From contig JABAQU010000014.1 of assembly GCA_019187185.1 (NCBI GenBank), forward strand, positions 1 to 64,000: DNA of 64,000 nucleotides, given 5' to 3'. Each line of letters starts with the position of its first letter. Positions within the stretch are counted from its first letter, which is position 1. Of this stretch, positions 41,872 through 51,695 are shown in pieces. The translations under genes were made by a program, and so were the position numbers. The notes below the pieces were generated by a model. It saw only the letters and a list, made by a program, of their open reading frames with translations. It made no database searches and was not told where the DNA came from. Source of the DNA: Steroidobacteraceae bacterium (lineage in GTDB: Bacteria > Pseudomonadota > Gammaproteobacteria > Steroidobacterales > Steroidobacteraceae).

Positions 41872-42888
41872 TCAGCGGCCGCGGGCGGCCGCGGCGATTT
41901 TCGCTCCGACGAGCGCGAGCAGCGCGCGCGCATCCTCGTCGCCGAACGTCGCCGTGACCGGCACGTAGCCGAGGCGCGACGACGCGAACGGCGCACATTT
42001 TACGGCATCCTTCTCGGTCATGAGGATCGGCAGGTCGTCGTCGAATGCGAGGTCGGCCGCCGTGAATGCGTGGTGATCCGGAAACGCGTGCGGAATCACC
42101 TCGAGGCCGGCGGCGCGCAGCGTGCGAAAGAAGCGCTCCGGGTGACCGATGCCCGCGACCGCGTGCACGCGCTGCCCCGCGAGGCTCGCGAGCGGCAACG
42201 CCGCATCCGACGGCCCCGCGAGCGGCAGCACGCTCGTCGCCGCGAGCCGCATCTGGAAAACGGGTCGCCCGGCGAGGCTGCGCTCGCCCGACCCGTCGAG
42301 CAGGATCACGGCATCGACCGTGCGCAGCCGCGCCGACCCTTCGCGCAGCGGACCGGCCGGCAGCATGAGTCCGTTGCCGAAGCCGCGCGCCCCGTCGATC
42401 AGCACGAGTTCGCAGTCGCGCGCCAGCGCGAGGTGCTGCAGCCCGTCGTCGGCGATGATCACATCGACATTCTGCGTGGCGAGGAGACGCGCGGCGACTA
42501 CCCGCTCGCGACCCACCGCCACGGGCCGCCCCGTGCGGCGGTGGATCAGGAGCGGCTCGTCACCGACATCCGCGGCGGGCGAGCCCGCCTCGACCAGCCG
42601 CGGCGCATCGCTGCCGCGCCCGTAGCCCCGCGACACGACCCCGGGCCGGATGCCGCTCGCGACGAGTTGCGAGACGAGCCAGATCGCAAACGGCGTCTTG
42701 CCCGTGCCACCGACTGTCAGGTTGCCGACGACGATGACCGGCACCGGCAGCCGGGTCGACCGCCGCAGACCGAGCGCGTAGGCCGCGCGACGCGCCGCGA
42801 CAGCGAGCGCGAACAGCCACGACAGCGGCCGCAGCAGCGCCGCCCCGGAGGCGCGCTCGTACCAGACCGCATTGAGCCAGCGCTCCAC
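41872..42888 (-). CDS. lpxK: Tetraacyldisaccharide 4'-kinase LpxK
   Basis: This 338-residue kinase phosphorylates the lipid A precursor at the inner membrane. An N-terminal amphipathic/membrane segment precedes the P-loop GNLTVGGTGKTPFAIWL (about residues 55-71); VVSRGYG, IIADDGLQH and LMTEKDAVK follow. GTG 42888 is chosen (VERWLNAVWY), 14 bases after msbA; the longer open frame upstream is a shadow of msbA. Confidence 0.95.
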   Translation of the reverse strand: MERWLNAVWYERASGAALLRPLSWLFALAVAARRAAYALGLRRSTRLPVPVIVVGNLTVGGTGKTPFAIWLVSQLVASGIRPGVVSRGYGRGSDAPRLVEAGSPAADVGDEPLLIHRRTGRPVAVGRERVVAARLLATQNVDVIIADDGLQHLALARDCELVLIDGARGFGNGLMLPAGPLREGSARLRTVDAVILLDGSGERSLAGRPVFQMRLAATSVLPLAGPSDAALPLASLAGQRVHAVAGIGHPERFFRTLRAAGLEVIPHAFPDHHAFTAADLAFDDDLPILMTEKDAVKCAPFASSRLGYVPVTATFGDEDARALLALVGAKIAAAARGR

Positions 42889-42902
42889 GGTGCGCCGCCC
42901 GC

Positions 42903-44660
42903 TCAGGCGTTGAACTGCATGCGATGCAGCTGCGCGTAGGCGCCGCCGCGCGCCAGCAGGTCGGCGTGCGTGCCGTGCTCGACGATGGCGCCCTCGTCCA
43001 TCACGATGATGTCGTCGGCCTGCTCGACCGTCGAGAGCCGGTGTGCGATCACGAGCGTCGTGCGGCCCTTCTGCAGTCGCGTGAGCGCAGCCTGGATGTG
43101 ACGCTCGGATTCGCTGTCGAGCGCCGACGTCGCCTCGTCGAGCACCAGCACCGGCGCATCCTTCAGGATCGCGCGCGCGATCGAGATGCGCTGCCGCTGC
43201 CCCCCGGAGAGCAGCGCACCGCGATCGCCGACGTGCGTGTCGAGACCCTGCGGCAGCTCGCGCGCGAAATCCATCACGTACGCGGCCTCCGCGGCCGCCT
43301 CGATCGCCTCCGCGCCTGCGTCCGGCCGGCCGAACGCCACATTGGCGCGGATCGTGTCGTCGAACAGCACGATGTCCTGGCTCACGACCGCGACCTGGTC
43401 GCGGAGATTCGCGAGCCGGTACTCGCGCAGGTCCGCGCCGTCGAGGCGCACCACGCCCTGCTGCGGGTCGTAGAAGCGCGGCAGCAGCGCCACCAGCGTC
43501 GACTTGCCGCTGCCCGAGCGGCCGACGATCGCGAGCGTGCGTCCGGCCGCGACCGTGAGGTCGATGCCCCGCAGGACCTGCCCCTTGTCCGCGCGGTACG
43601 CGAAGCTCACGCCGCGATACTCGATGTCGCCGCGCGCGCGGCCCACGGTGCGGGCGCCGCCCTCGTCCTCGTTGCCGCTGTCGAGCACCGCGAACACGCT
43701 CGCGCCCGCCGCGATGCCCTGCTGCAGCGGCCCGAACACATTGACGAGCCGGCGCAGCGGCGCGGTGACGAGCAGCAACGCGGTCAGGAACGACATGAAC
43801 TCGTCGACGCGCATCGCGCGCGTCTGCACCTGGCTGATCGCGAAATAGAGCACGCCCGCGAGCCCGATCGACGCGATGAACTGCACGACGGGATTGCTCA
43901 TCGCGCGGGCATTCACGAGCCGCATGTTGCTGTGGCGGTTCAGCTCGTTGGCCCGCTCGAAGGCCTCCTCCTGCCGGCGCTGCGCGTTGAATACGCGCAC
44001 CACGCGCTGCGCATCGAGCGTTTCCTTGGCGACGCGCGTGACGTCCGCCATCGAGTTCTGGATGCGGGTGCTGTAGCGGCGGAACGAGCTGTTGATGCGC
44101 CGGATCAGCCACGAGATGAGCGGCGCGAGCACGAGGGCGAACGCGGCGAGCTGCCAGTTGAGCCAGAAGAGGTAGCCGAGCAGCACGACGATCGTGAGCG
44201 TGTCGCGTATCAGCACCGTAACCGCGTTGGTCGTCGCTTCCGCGACCTGCTCGATGTTGTAGGTGAGCCGCGACAGCATCTCGGCCGTGGAGGTCGCATC
44301 GAACCAGGCCACCGGCAGCCGCAGGTACTTCGCGAAGAGCTCACCACGCAGCGCCTTGATGATGCGCCGGCCGACCGACGCCGGGAAGTAGTTGGACACG
44401 TAGTCGCCGATGCCGCGCAGGAAAAACAGCACGACCGCGCCGAGCGGCACGATCCAGATCACGCGCGGATCGTGCTCGACGAAGGCGCCGCCGAGAAAGA
44501 TCTTGACGAGGTACGCGAGCAGCGCATCGGTCGAGGCAAAGAGCGCCATGCCGACGACGCCGACGAGGAACGTGCCGATGTAGGGCCGCGCGTACCCGAG
44601 CAGCCGCCGATAGACCTGCCCCGGATTCGTCACGACGGGCGGGACGACCGGGACGCTCAC
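42903..44660 (-). CDS. msbA: Lipid A flippase MsbA (ABC transporter)
   Basis: This 585-residue half-transporter has six membrane helices in the N-terminal 320 residues and an ABC domain with Walker A GRSGSGKSTL, signature LLSGGQRQRISIARAIL and Walker B VLVLDEATSALD. It flips lipid A-core across the inner membrane using ATP. It overlaps exbD by 4 bases and is followed by lpxK, the usual partner. Confidence 0.97.
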   Translation of the reverse strand: MSVPVVPPVVTNPGQVYRRLLGYARPYIGTFLVGVVGMALFASTDALLAYLVKIFLGGAFVEHDPRVIWIVPLGAVVLFFLRGIGDYVSNYFPASVGRRIIKALRGELFAKYLRLPVAWFDATSTAEMLSRLTYNIEQVAEATTNAVTVLIRDTLTIVVLLGYLFWLNWQLAAFALVLAPLISWLIRRINSSFRRYSTRIQNSMADVTRVAKETLDAQRVVRVFNAQRRQEEAFERANELNRHSNMRLVNARAMSNPVVQFIASIGLAGVLYFAISQVQTRAMRVDEFMSFLTALLLVTAPLRRLVNVFGPLQQGIAAGASVFAVLDSGNEDEGGARTVGRARGDIEYRGVSFAYRADKGQVLRGIDLTVAAGRTLAIVGRSGSGKSTLVALLPRFYDPQQGVVRLDGADLREYRLANLRDQVAVVSQDIVLFDDTIRANVAFGRPDAGAEAIEAAAEAAYVMDFARELPQGLDTHVGDRGALLSGGQRQRISIARAILKDAPVLVLDEATSALDSESERHIQAALTRLQKGRTTLVIAHRLSTVEQADDIIVMDEGAIVEHGTHADLLARGGAYAQLHRMQFNA

Positions 44661-45088
44661 GACCCGGCGGATTCCGCGTCGTTGACGGTGGCGATGTTGA
44701 TCTCGGAAAAGCCGAGCTTGCCGAGCACATCCATCGCCGTCACGACCGATTGATGGGTGGCCCGGCCGTCGGCGCGCAGCGTAACGGGCCGGTTGCGCTC
44801 ATCGCCCGCGACCTTCAGCACTGCCGCGCGCAGTGTGTCCGCGCTCGCGTTGACGAGGTCGCGTTCGTTGACCCGATAGCCGCCGCCCTGGGTCACGGTC
44901 ACGACGAGCGTTTCCCTTGCCGGGCGCTGTACCGGCACGTCGCGCGCCTCGGGCAGCCGGACACGCAGGCGCCCTTCCTGCACGAAGGTCGAGGACAGCA
45001 TGAAGAACACGATGAGCAGCAGCACGACGTCGATCAGCGACGTCAGGTTGAGCTCCGGCTCGTCGGTGCGGCGTGGTCGCAGGTTCAT
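44657..45088 (-). CDS. exbD: ExbD/TolR-family biopolymer transport protein
   Basis: This 143-residue protein has one membrane helix (about 15-36) containing the proton-pathway aspartate in NLTSLIDVVLLLIVFFMLSS. A periplasmic domain follows. It pairs with the upstream ExbB to energise an outer-membrane process; no tonB is adjacent. Placement next to msbA/lpxK is conserved in Pseudomonas as I recall. Confidence 0.94.
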   Translation of the reverse strand: MNLRPRRTDEPELNLTSLIDVVLLLIVFFMLSSTFVQEGRLRVRLPEARDVPVQRPARETLVVTVTQGGGYRVNERDLVNASADTLRAAVLKVAGDERNRPVTLRADGRATHQSVVTAMDVLGKLGFSEINIATVNDAESAGS

Positions 45089-45714
45089 GCGGTGCCCGGC
45101 TGGTGACGGCCGGCCGCAGCATCGACTTCGTCGGCGAGCCGCAGCGCATCCTTCTCCATCTGGATCACGATGCGATCGACCTTGCCGCGCAGCAGCCGAA
45201 AGCCGATCAGCGACGGAATCGCGACCGTGAGGCCGGCTGCCGTCGTGATCAGCGCCTCGGCGATGCCTCCCGAGAGCATGCGCGGATCTCCCATGCCGCC
45301 CGCCTGGATGGCATTGAACGCCTTGATGATGCCGGTCACGGTGCCGAGGAGCCCGAGCAGCGGGCTCACGCCCGCGATCATGTTCAGCGAATTGAGGAAA
45401 CGCTCGAGCTCGTGCACGACGTGGCGCCCGGTGTCCTGCAGCCGCTCCATCATGATCTCGCGGGGCCGGTGACGGTTGGCGAGCCCCGCCGCCAGCACGC
45501 GACCGAGCGGCGAGTTCTGCTCGAGCGCGGCGATCACCTTGTCGTTGATCTGGTTACCTTCGATCAGCGCGCCGACCTTCTTCGTCAGGTCGGGTGGTAT
45601 CACGCGCTTGTCCTGCAGGGTCCAGAAACGCTCGAGGATGATCGCGGCGGCGCCGATGGAACACAGGATGATCGGCCACATCAACGGCCCGCCCGCGCGC
45701 ACGATTTCCCACAT
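45085..45714 (-). CDS. exbB: ExbB/TolQ/MotA-family proton channel protein
   Basis: This 209-residue protein has three membrane helices: near 9-29 (GGPLMWPIILCSIGAAAIIL), 109-135 (AGVSPLLGLLGTVTGIIKAF) and 150-175 (AEALITTAAGLTVAIPSLIG). These are the family's signature segments. It overlaps exbD by 4 bases and lies 33 bases after comEC. Confidence 0.95.
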   Translation of the reverse strand: MWEIVRAGGPLMWPIILCSIGAAAIILERFWTLQDKRVIPPDLTKKVGALIEGNQINDKVIAALEQNSPLGRVLAAGLANRHRPREIMMERLQDTGRHVVHELERFLNSLNMIAGVSPLLGLLGTVTGIIKAFNAIQAGGMGDPRMLSGGIAEALITTAAGLTVAIPSLIGFRLLRGKVDRIVIQMEKDALRLADEVDAAAGRHQPGTA

Positions 45715-45747
45715 CCGTCCGATCCTCGGCCTTGGAGTCCGTGCGCA

Positions 45748-47796
45748 TCATACCGGAGCGCGCCAGGGCCAGGGGTAGCCCTCGCGCTGCGCCCGCCGGA
45801 CCACGACGCCGGACGTCGCGTCGACGACGAAGCGGATCGCGCCGTCGCGCGCCGTGTCGTAGCGCGCGGAGCGACCGAACGCGAACCGGTGCGCACCGAT
45901 CGACAGCGTCATGTCGCAATTCGCCGCCACGTCGATCGTCGCCGGGCCGCTCGCCCAGCGGCTGCGTTCGGCGCAGGGCCGCGCACTGGCCGGACCGCCC
46001 GGCCACGCGCGCGGCACGAGGATTTCCCCGACCTCGAGCGCGGCCGCCAGTTCGGCGGCGCCGGCGGCGTGATCGGCACGCAGGTGAGGCATCAGGAGGC
46101 GATCGACCCGCCGGATGCCCCGGGCCCGCAGCCACGGCACGACGATACGTGCCATGCGGCGCCCGCCGGTGCCGAAGGTATCACCGGTTCCGTGGACGAC
46201 GAGCTCCCGCGCCGTGCGCACCACCGCCACTTGGCCCTGCCCGGCATCGAACACGACGATCTCGATCTGTGTTGCCGCAAGCGGCGTCGCGCCAAAGGCG
46301 AGCGGGACGACACCCGCGAGCGCCGAGGCGCGCAGCGCCGGTGGCCACGGCAGGATCGCGACACCCACGGCCGGCACGACGACGAACCACGCCCACGACG
46401 GCACGACGAGCGACACGAGCGCATGGGGCCACACTGCGGCGGATTCGAGCGCCGGCCAGAGCTGCGCGTGGAGCCAGGCGCCCGCGGCAAAGACGGCATC
46501 GGCGAGCACTGGCGCAATGCCGAGCGCCGCGGTGGCGGCAAGCGTGAGCGGCACGAGCAGCAGCGTGAACACCGGAATCGCGAGCGCATTGACGACGAAG
46601 CCCGCCAGTGACAGGCCGCCGAACGCGACCAGCGTGACCGGCACGAGCGCGATCGACACCGCGAGCTGCACGCGCGCGGCCTCGTGCACGCGGCCGGCAC
46701 GGCCGATGCGCGCGCCCGCAGCGAGAATGATTGCACCGACGGCGCCGAACGACAGCCAGAAGCCGCTCGACAGTGCGGCGAACGGATCGAGCACGATCAC
46801 GACCACGAGCGCGACGCCGAACGCGTGCAGCGGGCCGCTCGCGCGTGCCGCCTGGCGCGCGAGCAACCACGCGGCGAGCATCACGAGCGTGCGCTGGGTC
46901 GGCACGGAGAACCCGGCGAGGAGCGCATACCCGAAGGCCGCGGCGACGCCGAGAGCGGCCGCGAAGGACTCGCGCGGTACCCGTTCGCGCAGTCGCGAGA
47001 CGTGCTGCCACAGTCGTCGGGCTGCCGCGATGGCGAGCGCCGCAAACAGTGTGACGTGCAGGCCCGAGATCGCAACCAGATGAGTCGTGCCGGTGGCATT
47101 GAACACGCGCCACTGCTCGTTCGACATCGCGCCCGTCACGCCGACCGCGAGCGCGGCCAGCAGCGCCGCGGCGTCTCGATCAGGGACCGTGGCCGCGATG
47201 TGGTTCGCGATTTGCGCACGCAGGCGGTCGACCGGTGCGAACCCCTGGGCGACACGCCGGTTCAGACGGCTGCGCGCGAGCACGGTACCGAGCGCTTCGA
47301 TGCCTTCCCGGAACCACACGCGTTCCATGTCGGGGCCCGCGGGGTTCGCCGCGGCGCGCGGCGCGCGCAATCGCAGCGCGAGTTGCCACACCTCGCCGAC
47401 CCGCGGCGCCGTGTGCGGCTGCACCCAGCGCAGGCGCGCCGTGAGTGTCGCGCCGCCAGCACGCGGGTCGAGCGCGAGCGCCGCATCGAAGGTGGTACCG
47501 GATTCGCCGGCGACCGGGATCGTCAGCACGCGGGCCGTGGCGAGCACGCGCTCGCCGTCGCGGGCGGGGGGCCAGCGGCCGTCGATCGCGGCAGACACAT
47601 GCAGGGCGGTATACGCGCCACCGGCGAGCAGCGCGACAGCGAAGGCCGCTGCGCGCGGCAAGGCGCAGCGTGCGGCCAGTGCGGCCGCCGCGGCCGTACC
47701 GGCGAGCGCAAGCGCCGCGCAGGGCCCGTACGGCGGCGGCAACGCGAGGGCTCCGAGCGATCCGGCGAGGAAAGCCAGCGCGGCGATCAGTGTCAT
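45748..47796 (-). CDS. comEC: ComEC/Rec2-family DNA-uptake channel with degenerate nuclease domain
   Basis: This 682-residue protein, somewhat short for the family, has many membrane helices. The competence domain includes GTTHLVAISGLHVTLFAALA and FSVPTQRTLVMLAAW. The C-terminal metallo-beta-lactamase-like part (from about residue 510) is eroded: DAGQGQV replaces the usual DVGQGDA, PHLRADH (about 566-573) replaces SHPDNDH, and the later HHGS region is missing. The channel part looks intact, so single-strand import may remain while the nuclease activity is doubtful. It is the first gene of the run to kdsB. Confidence 0.9.
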   Translation of the reverse strand: MTLIAALAFLAGSLGALALPPPYGPCAALALAGTAAAAALAARCALPRAAAFAVALLAGGAYTALHVSAAIDGRWPPARDGERVLATARVLTIPVAGESGTTFDAALALDPRAGGATLTARLRWVQPHTAPRVGEVWQLALRLRAPRAAANPAGPDMERVWFREGIEALGTVLARSRLNRRVAQGFAPVDRLRAQIANHIAATVPDRDAAALLAALAVGVTGAMSNEQWRVFNATGTTHLVAISGLHVTLFAALAIAAARRLWQHVSRLRERVPRESFAAALGVAAAFGYALLAGFSVPTQRTLVMLAAWLLARQAARASGPLHAFGVALVVVIVLDPFAALSSGFWLSFGAVGAIILAAGARIGRAGRVHEAARVQLAVSIALVPVTLVAFGGLSLAGFVVNALAIPVFTLLLVPLTLAATAALGIAPVLADAVFAAGAWLHAQLWPALESAAVWPHALVSLVVPSWAWFVVVPAVGVAILPWPPALRASALAGVVPLAFGATPLAATQIEIVVFDAGQGQVAVVRTARELVVHGTGDTFGTGGRRMARIVVPWLRARGIRRVDRLLMPHLRADHAAGAAELAAALEVGEILVPRAWPGGPASARPCAERSRWASGPATIDVAANCDMTLSIGAHRFAFGRSARYDTARDGAIRFVVDATSGVVVRRAQREGYPWPWRAPV

Positions 47797-47860
47797 GGGT
47801 CACGCTCGCCCGCACACCGGTGGGCGCTGCGGCATGGCCCTGCTAGAGTGGCGCGGCCCC

Positions 47861-48379
47861 ATGCCTCGTCATCTCATCCGCAAGTGGACGCCGTCGCCCG
47901 AACAGATCCGCAGCCACTGGTATCTGCGGCCGTTCGGTACCCGCATCGCGGACCCCGCGCTCTGGTCGGTCACCCGCCGGGGTGTCACGGCAGCCTTCGG
48001 CGCGGGCCTCGCCATCTGCTTCGTTCCGCTGCCGGTGCACCTCGTGCTCGCAGCCATCGTGGCGGTCGTCGCGCGCATCAACGCGCCGGTGCTGGTCGCG
48101 ACGGTGCTGCTCGTCAACCCGCTGACCTTCGTGCCGGTCTACTACTCCGCGTATCGGGTGGGTGCCGCGCTCCTCGGCCACGTTCCGCAGCCGTTTCGCT
48201 TCGAGCTGTCCTGGGCCTGGCTGCAATACGGCCTCGGTCCGCTCTGGAAGCCGTTCCTCGTCGGTTGCCTCGTCTGCTCGGTCGTGGCCGGCGTGCTCGG
48301 CTGGGCGCTGCTCGAGTGGTTCTGGCGTCATCACGTGCGCAAGAGATATCGCACGCGCGCGACGAGCGCGACGCGTTAA
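47861..48379 (+). CDS. DUF2062 membrane protein
   Basis: This 172-residue protein has two hydrophobic regions (about 44-80, AFGAGLAICFVPLPVHLVLA, and 128-155). It shows the DUF2062 pattern RINAPVLVATVLLVNPLTFVPVYY, plus a basic C-terminus. An in-frame ATG at 47834 would add nine residues. It is divergent from comEC and convergent with lolD. Function is unknown; the gene commonly neighbours comEC and lol genes in gammaproteobacteria. Confidence 0.88.
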   Translation: MPRHLIRKWTPSPEQIRSHWYLRPFGTRIADPALWSVTRRGVTAAFGAGLAICFVPLPVHLVLAAIVAVVARINAPVLVATVLLVNPLTFVPVYYSAYRVGAALLGHVPQPFRFELSWAWLQYGLGPLWKPFLVGCLVCSVVAGVLGWALLEWFWRHHVRKRYRTRATSATR

Positions 48380-48401
48380 TCGGCGCTGATCGCCCCGAAA
48401 C

Positions 48402-49094
48402 TCAGGCGGGCACCAGCTGCCCGTCCACGAGCCGCAGCACACGGTCCATCCGTTCCGCGAGGCGCGGATCGTGCGTCACGACGACGAGGCTCGTGCCGCG
48501 CTCGCGGTTCAGTTCGAGCATCAGCTGGAACACCTGCTCGGCATTGGCACCGTCGAGATTGCCCGTCGGCTCGTCGGCGAGCACGAGGCGGGGCGTAGTC
48601 ACGAGCGCGCGTGCGACCGCCGCCCGCTGGCGCTCGCCGCCCGAGAGCTGATGCGGCCGATGCGCGAGGCGCGCGCCGAGACCGACCCGCTCGAGGAGCG
48701 CCCTCGCCCGCTCGCGCGCCACCGCGACTTTCTCGCGGCGCACGAGCAGCGGCATCGCCACGTTCTCGAGCGCGGAGAACTCTGGCAGCAGGTGGTGGAA
48801 CTGGTAGACGAAGCCGATCGCGCGATTGCGCAGTTCGCCGCGCTCGCGTTCGGTCACGGCATGGATGTCGCGGCCGTCGACCCGCACGCCGCCGGCGGTC
48901 GGCTGATCGAGCCCGCCGATCACCTGCAGCAAGGTCGTCTTGCCCGAGCCCGATGCCCCGATGATCGCGAGGCGCTCGCCCGCCCGCACCGCGAGTTCGA
49001 CGCCGCGCAATACCTCGAGCTCGACCGGTCCCTGCCGGAACTTGCGCCACAGGGCGCGCGCCTCGAGCACGATGTCGTTCGTTGCGTCAGTCAT
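48402..49094 (-). CDS. lolD: Lipoprotein-releasing ABC ATPase LolD
   Basis: This 230-residue ATPase has Walker [14 protein letters not shown]-loop [14 protein letters not shown] (matching LolD's [10 protein letters not shown]), signature [15 protein letters not shown] and Walker [13 protein letters not shown]. It powers extraction of outer-membrane lipoproteins from the inner membrane for LolA. It overlaps lolE by 8 bases. Confidence 0.97.
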   Translation of the reverse strand: MTDATNDIVLEARALWRKFRQGPVELEVLRGVELAVRAGERLAIIGASGSGKTTLLQVIGGLDQPTAGGVRVDGRDIHAVTERERGELRNRAIGFVYQFHHLLPEFSALENVAMPLLVRREKVAVARERARALLERVGLGARLAHRPHQLSGGERQRAAVARALVTTPRLVLADEPTGNLDGANAEQVFQLMLELNRERGTSLVVVTHDPRLAERMDRVLRLVDGQLVPA

Positions 49095-50334
49095 GTCTCA
49101 ATGCCTCCGCGGGCGCCGTGCGCGCCGCGCGCCAAGCCGGATAGAGCGTCGCGAGCGCGCACAGCACGAACGCGACACCACACACCTGCGCGACATCCCG
49201 CCATTCGACGAAGGCCGGCAGGTCGCTCATGTAATAGACCCGTGCATCGAGGAACTGCGTACCGAGCGCGCGCTCGAGCATCCGCACCAGCGACTCGAGG
49301 TGGCGCGCGACCAGGATCCCGAGCCCGGCGCCGAGCGCCGTGCCGGCGAGGCCGATCAGCACGCCCTGGATCGCGAACGAGCCGAGCACATTGCGCGGGC
49401 CGGCGCCGAGCGTGCGCAGGATCGCGATGTCGGTCTGCTTGTCCTTGACGATCATCACGAGCGTCGCGACGATGTTGAACGCCGCCACGGCGACGATCAT
49501 CAGCAGGATCACGAACATCAGCGACTTCGTGATCTCGATCGAGCGGAAGAAGTTCGCGTGGTTGCGTGTCCAGTCGCTGACGTAGAAGCCCCCGCCGAGC
49601 GCGAGCGCCACCTCGCGCACGATGCGCGGCGCGGCATAGGGGTCATCGAACTCGAGGCGCAGCCCGGTGACGCGATCGCCGGTGCGGTAGAGGCGCGCGG
49701 CATCGGCGAGGTCGACGAGCGCGAGGCCGCGGTCGAATTCGTACATGCCCGAACTGAAGATGCCGCTCACCGTGAAGCGGCGCATGCGCGGCACGACGCC
49801 GGTCGGTGTCGCCGTGCCCTCGGGCGCAATCAGCACGACGCTCTCGCCGACCTGCGCGCCGAGTTCACGCGCGAGCGCATCCCCGAGCACGATGTGCCAG
49901 CTGCCCGGCGTCAGCGACGCGAGCTTCCCCTCCACCATGCGATCCGCGAGGCTGTCGGCAGTGCGCTCCTCCGCCGGCTCGATGCCGCGGACCTGCGCGC
50001 CGGTGATCGTCTCGCCGTGCGCCAGCATCGACTGCGCCTCGATGTAGGGCACCGCCGCGCGCACGCCGGCAGTCGCGAGTGCCACCTGGCGCGCGCCCCG
50101 CCAGTCGTCGAGCGTGCCCTCGAGACCCATCAGCGTCGCATGCGCGGTCACCGCGAGGATGCGGGTACGCAGCTCGCGTTCGAAACCGTTCATCACCGAC
50201 AGCACGACGATCAGCACCGCGACACCGAGCATCAGGCCGGCCACCGAAATGAACGCCACGATCGAAATGAAGCCGCGCCGGTGCGTCGAGGACAGGTAGC
50301 GCCTGCCGATCCACCATTCGTAGAAGCGCGTCAT
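49087..50334 (-). CDS. lolE: Lipoprotein-releasing permease LolC/LolE family (assigned LolE)
   Basis: This 415-residue permease has four membrane helices (one near 24-47, three in the C-terminal third) around a large periplasmic domain. The family hallmark [16 protein letters not shown] follows the first helix. It is one of two paralogues transcribed before lolD. LolC and LolE cannot be told apart firmly here; the symbol follows position. Confidence 0.88.
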   Translation of the reverse strand: MTRFYEWWIGRRYLSSTHRRGFISIVAFISVAGLMLGVAVLIVVLSVMNGFERELRTRILAVTAHATLMGLEGTLDDWRGARQVALATAGVRAAVPYIEAQSMLAHGETITGAQVRGIEPAEERTADSLADRMVEGKLASLTPGSWHIVLGDALARELGAQVGESVVLIAPEGTATPTGVVPRMRRFTVSGIFSSGMYEFDRGLALVDLADAARLYRTGDRVTGLRLEFDDPYAAPRIVREVALALGGGFYVSDWTRNHANFFRSIEITKSLMFVILLMIVAVAAFNIVATLVMIVKDKQTDIAILRTLGAGPRNVLGSFAIQGVLIGLAGTALGAGLGILVARHLESLVRMLERALGTQFLDARVYYMSDLPAFVEWRDVAQVCGVAFVLCALATLYPAWRAARTAPAEALRHD

Positions 50335-50337
50335 CGG

Positions 50338-51582
50338 CTACTCGTAACGCAGCGCTTCGGCAGGCGCGACGTGCGCGGCCCGCAGGGCGGGGTACACGGT
50401 CGCGAGCGCGGTCAGGAGGAACGCCGCGCCGCCGATCCAGGCCACGTGGCGCCACTCGAGCACCGACGGAATGCTCGTGATGTAGTACACGCTCGAATCC
50501 ATGATCTCGAAGCCGAAGGTGCGCTCGAGGAACGCGACGATCGGCGTCACGTTGCGGGCCATCGCGACGCCGAGCACGACACCCGCGAGCACGCCGCACC
50601 AGCCGATCACGAGTCCCTGGGTCGCGAACACGCCCATGACACGCCGTGGCGCCGCACCGAGCGTGCGCAGGATCGCGATGTCGGTGCGCTTGTCGGTGAC
50701 CACCATCACGAGCATCGCGACGATGTTGAAGGCCGCGACCGCGACGATCAGCAGCAGGATCAGGGACATCATCGTCTTCTCGATGCGGATGGCACGGAAG
50801 TAGTTGGCGTGGTCCTGCGTCCAGTCACGCACCACCGTGCCGACGGGCAGTGCCGCACGCAGCGCCGCGGCACGGGCCGGCGCCGCCAGCGCGTCATCGA
50901 AGCGCACGTGCACCGAGCCCTTGCGGCTGCCCGCCGGGAGCACCGCACGCACGTCGGCGAGCGAGGCGAGCATCAGCACGCCGTCGTGGTCCTGCAGGCC
51001 CACCTCGAACGTGCCCGCTACACGGAATTGCCGCAGACGCGGCGCGGGGGCGCCGCCCGGGCCGATCGAGGGCACGAGCAGTGTCACCGTGTCGCCGGAA
51101 GCGACGCCGAGGCGCTGGGCGACGACCGAGCCGAGGATCACGCGATTGCTGGCCGGCGTGAGCGCCGCGAGGGAGCCGCTCGTCACGGCACGCGCGAGGT
51201 CGGTCACGGTGCCCTCGATGCCCGGATCGATGCCGCGCAAGACGACGGGCAGCATTTCGGGCGTGTGCAGCGCGAGGGCCTGCACCTCGATGTAGGGTGC
51301 GGCCCCGACGACACCCGGCACCTTCTGCGCCCGGGCGGCCAGCTCGAACAGGTTCTCGCTGCTGCCGGGCGCCGGTGCGATCCGTGCATGCGAGGACAGC
51401 GACAGCAGGCGATCGCGGAGTTCGCCCTCGAAGCCGTTCATGACGGACAGGATCACGATCAGCGCCGCCACGCCGATGCACACCCCGATCACCGACACCC
51501 AGGTGATGAAGGAGACGAAGAACTTGTGGCTGCGGGCGCGCACATAGCGCAGGCCCACGTAGACGGGCAGCGGGTGGAACAT
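50338..51582 (-). CDS. lolC: Lipoprotein-releasing permease LolC/LolE family (assigned LolC)
   Basis: This 414-residue permease begins MFHPLPVYVGLRYVRARSHK, closely matching LolC starts, and carries [15 protein letters not shown] after the first helix. Three further helices lie in the C-terminal third. ATG 51582 is chosen by family convention; ATG 51594 would add four residues. It is followed 3 bases later by the second permease and then lolD, so one ATPase serves a LolC-LolE heterodimer. Confidence 0.88.
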   Translation of the reverse strand: MFHPLPVYVGLRYVRARSHKFFVSFITWVSVIGVCIGVAALIVILSVMNGFEGELRDRLLSLSSHARIAPAPGSSENLFELAARAQKVPGVVGAAPYIEVQALALHTPEMLPVVLRGIDPGIEGTVTDLARAVTSGSLAALTPASNRVILGSVVAQRLGVASGDTVTLLVPSIGPGGAPAPRLRQFRVAGTFEVGLQDHDGVLMLASLADVRAVLPAGSRKGSVHVRFDDALAAPARAAALRAALPVGTVVRDWTQDHANYFRAIRIEKTMMSLILLLIVAVAAFNIVAMLVMVVTDKRTDIAILRTLGAAPRRVMGVFATQGLVIGWCGVLAGVVLGVAMARNVTPIVAFLERTFGFEIMDSSVYYITSIPSVLEWRHVAWIGGAAFLLTALATVYPALRAAHVAPAEALRYE

Positions 51583-51658
51583 CCTGCGCGGCATTATGAC
51601 GCAGTTCACACAAACGGCGGTCGATCGCATCCCGGGGGCGGGCGCTGCCGCGCGCCGG

Positions 51659-51667
51659 TGCTATAGT
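51659..51667 (+). promoter_or_regulatory. Extended -10 promoter of the 51696 gene
   Basis: TGC-TATAGT is an extended -10 element. A start near 51674 would leave a leader of about 22 bases containing GGAGG before ATG 51696. No convincing -35 hexamer is seen, which extended -10 promoters tolerate. Confidence 0.5.
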
Positions 51668-51695
51668 CAAACGGCTTGCTTCCCGGAGGTGTCCC

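Noticed and set aside
47840-47860. TGC-TAGAGT as an extended -10 promoter for the DUF2062 gene
   Set aside because: It would start transcription almost at the ATG, there is no -35, and an alternative in-frame ATG lies upstream of it.
51590-51600. CATAAT (minus strand) as the -10 of the lolC operon
   Set aside because: It overlaps the alternative lolC start codon and has no plausible -35; the real promoter is probably further upstream.
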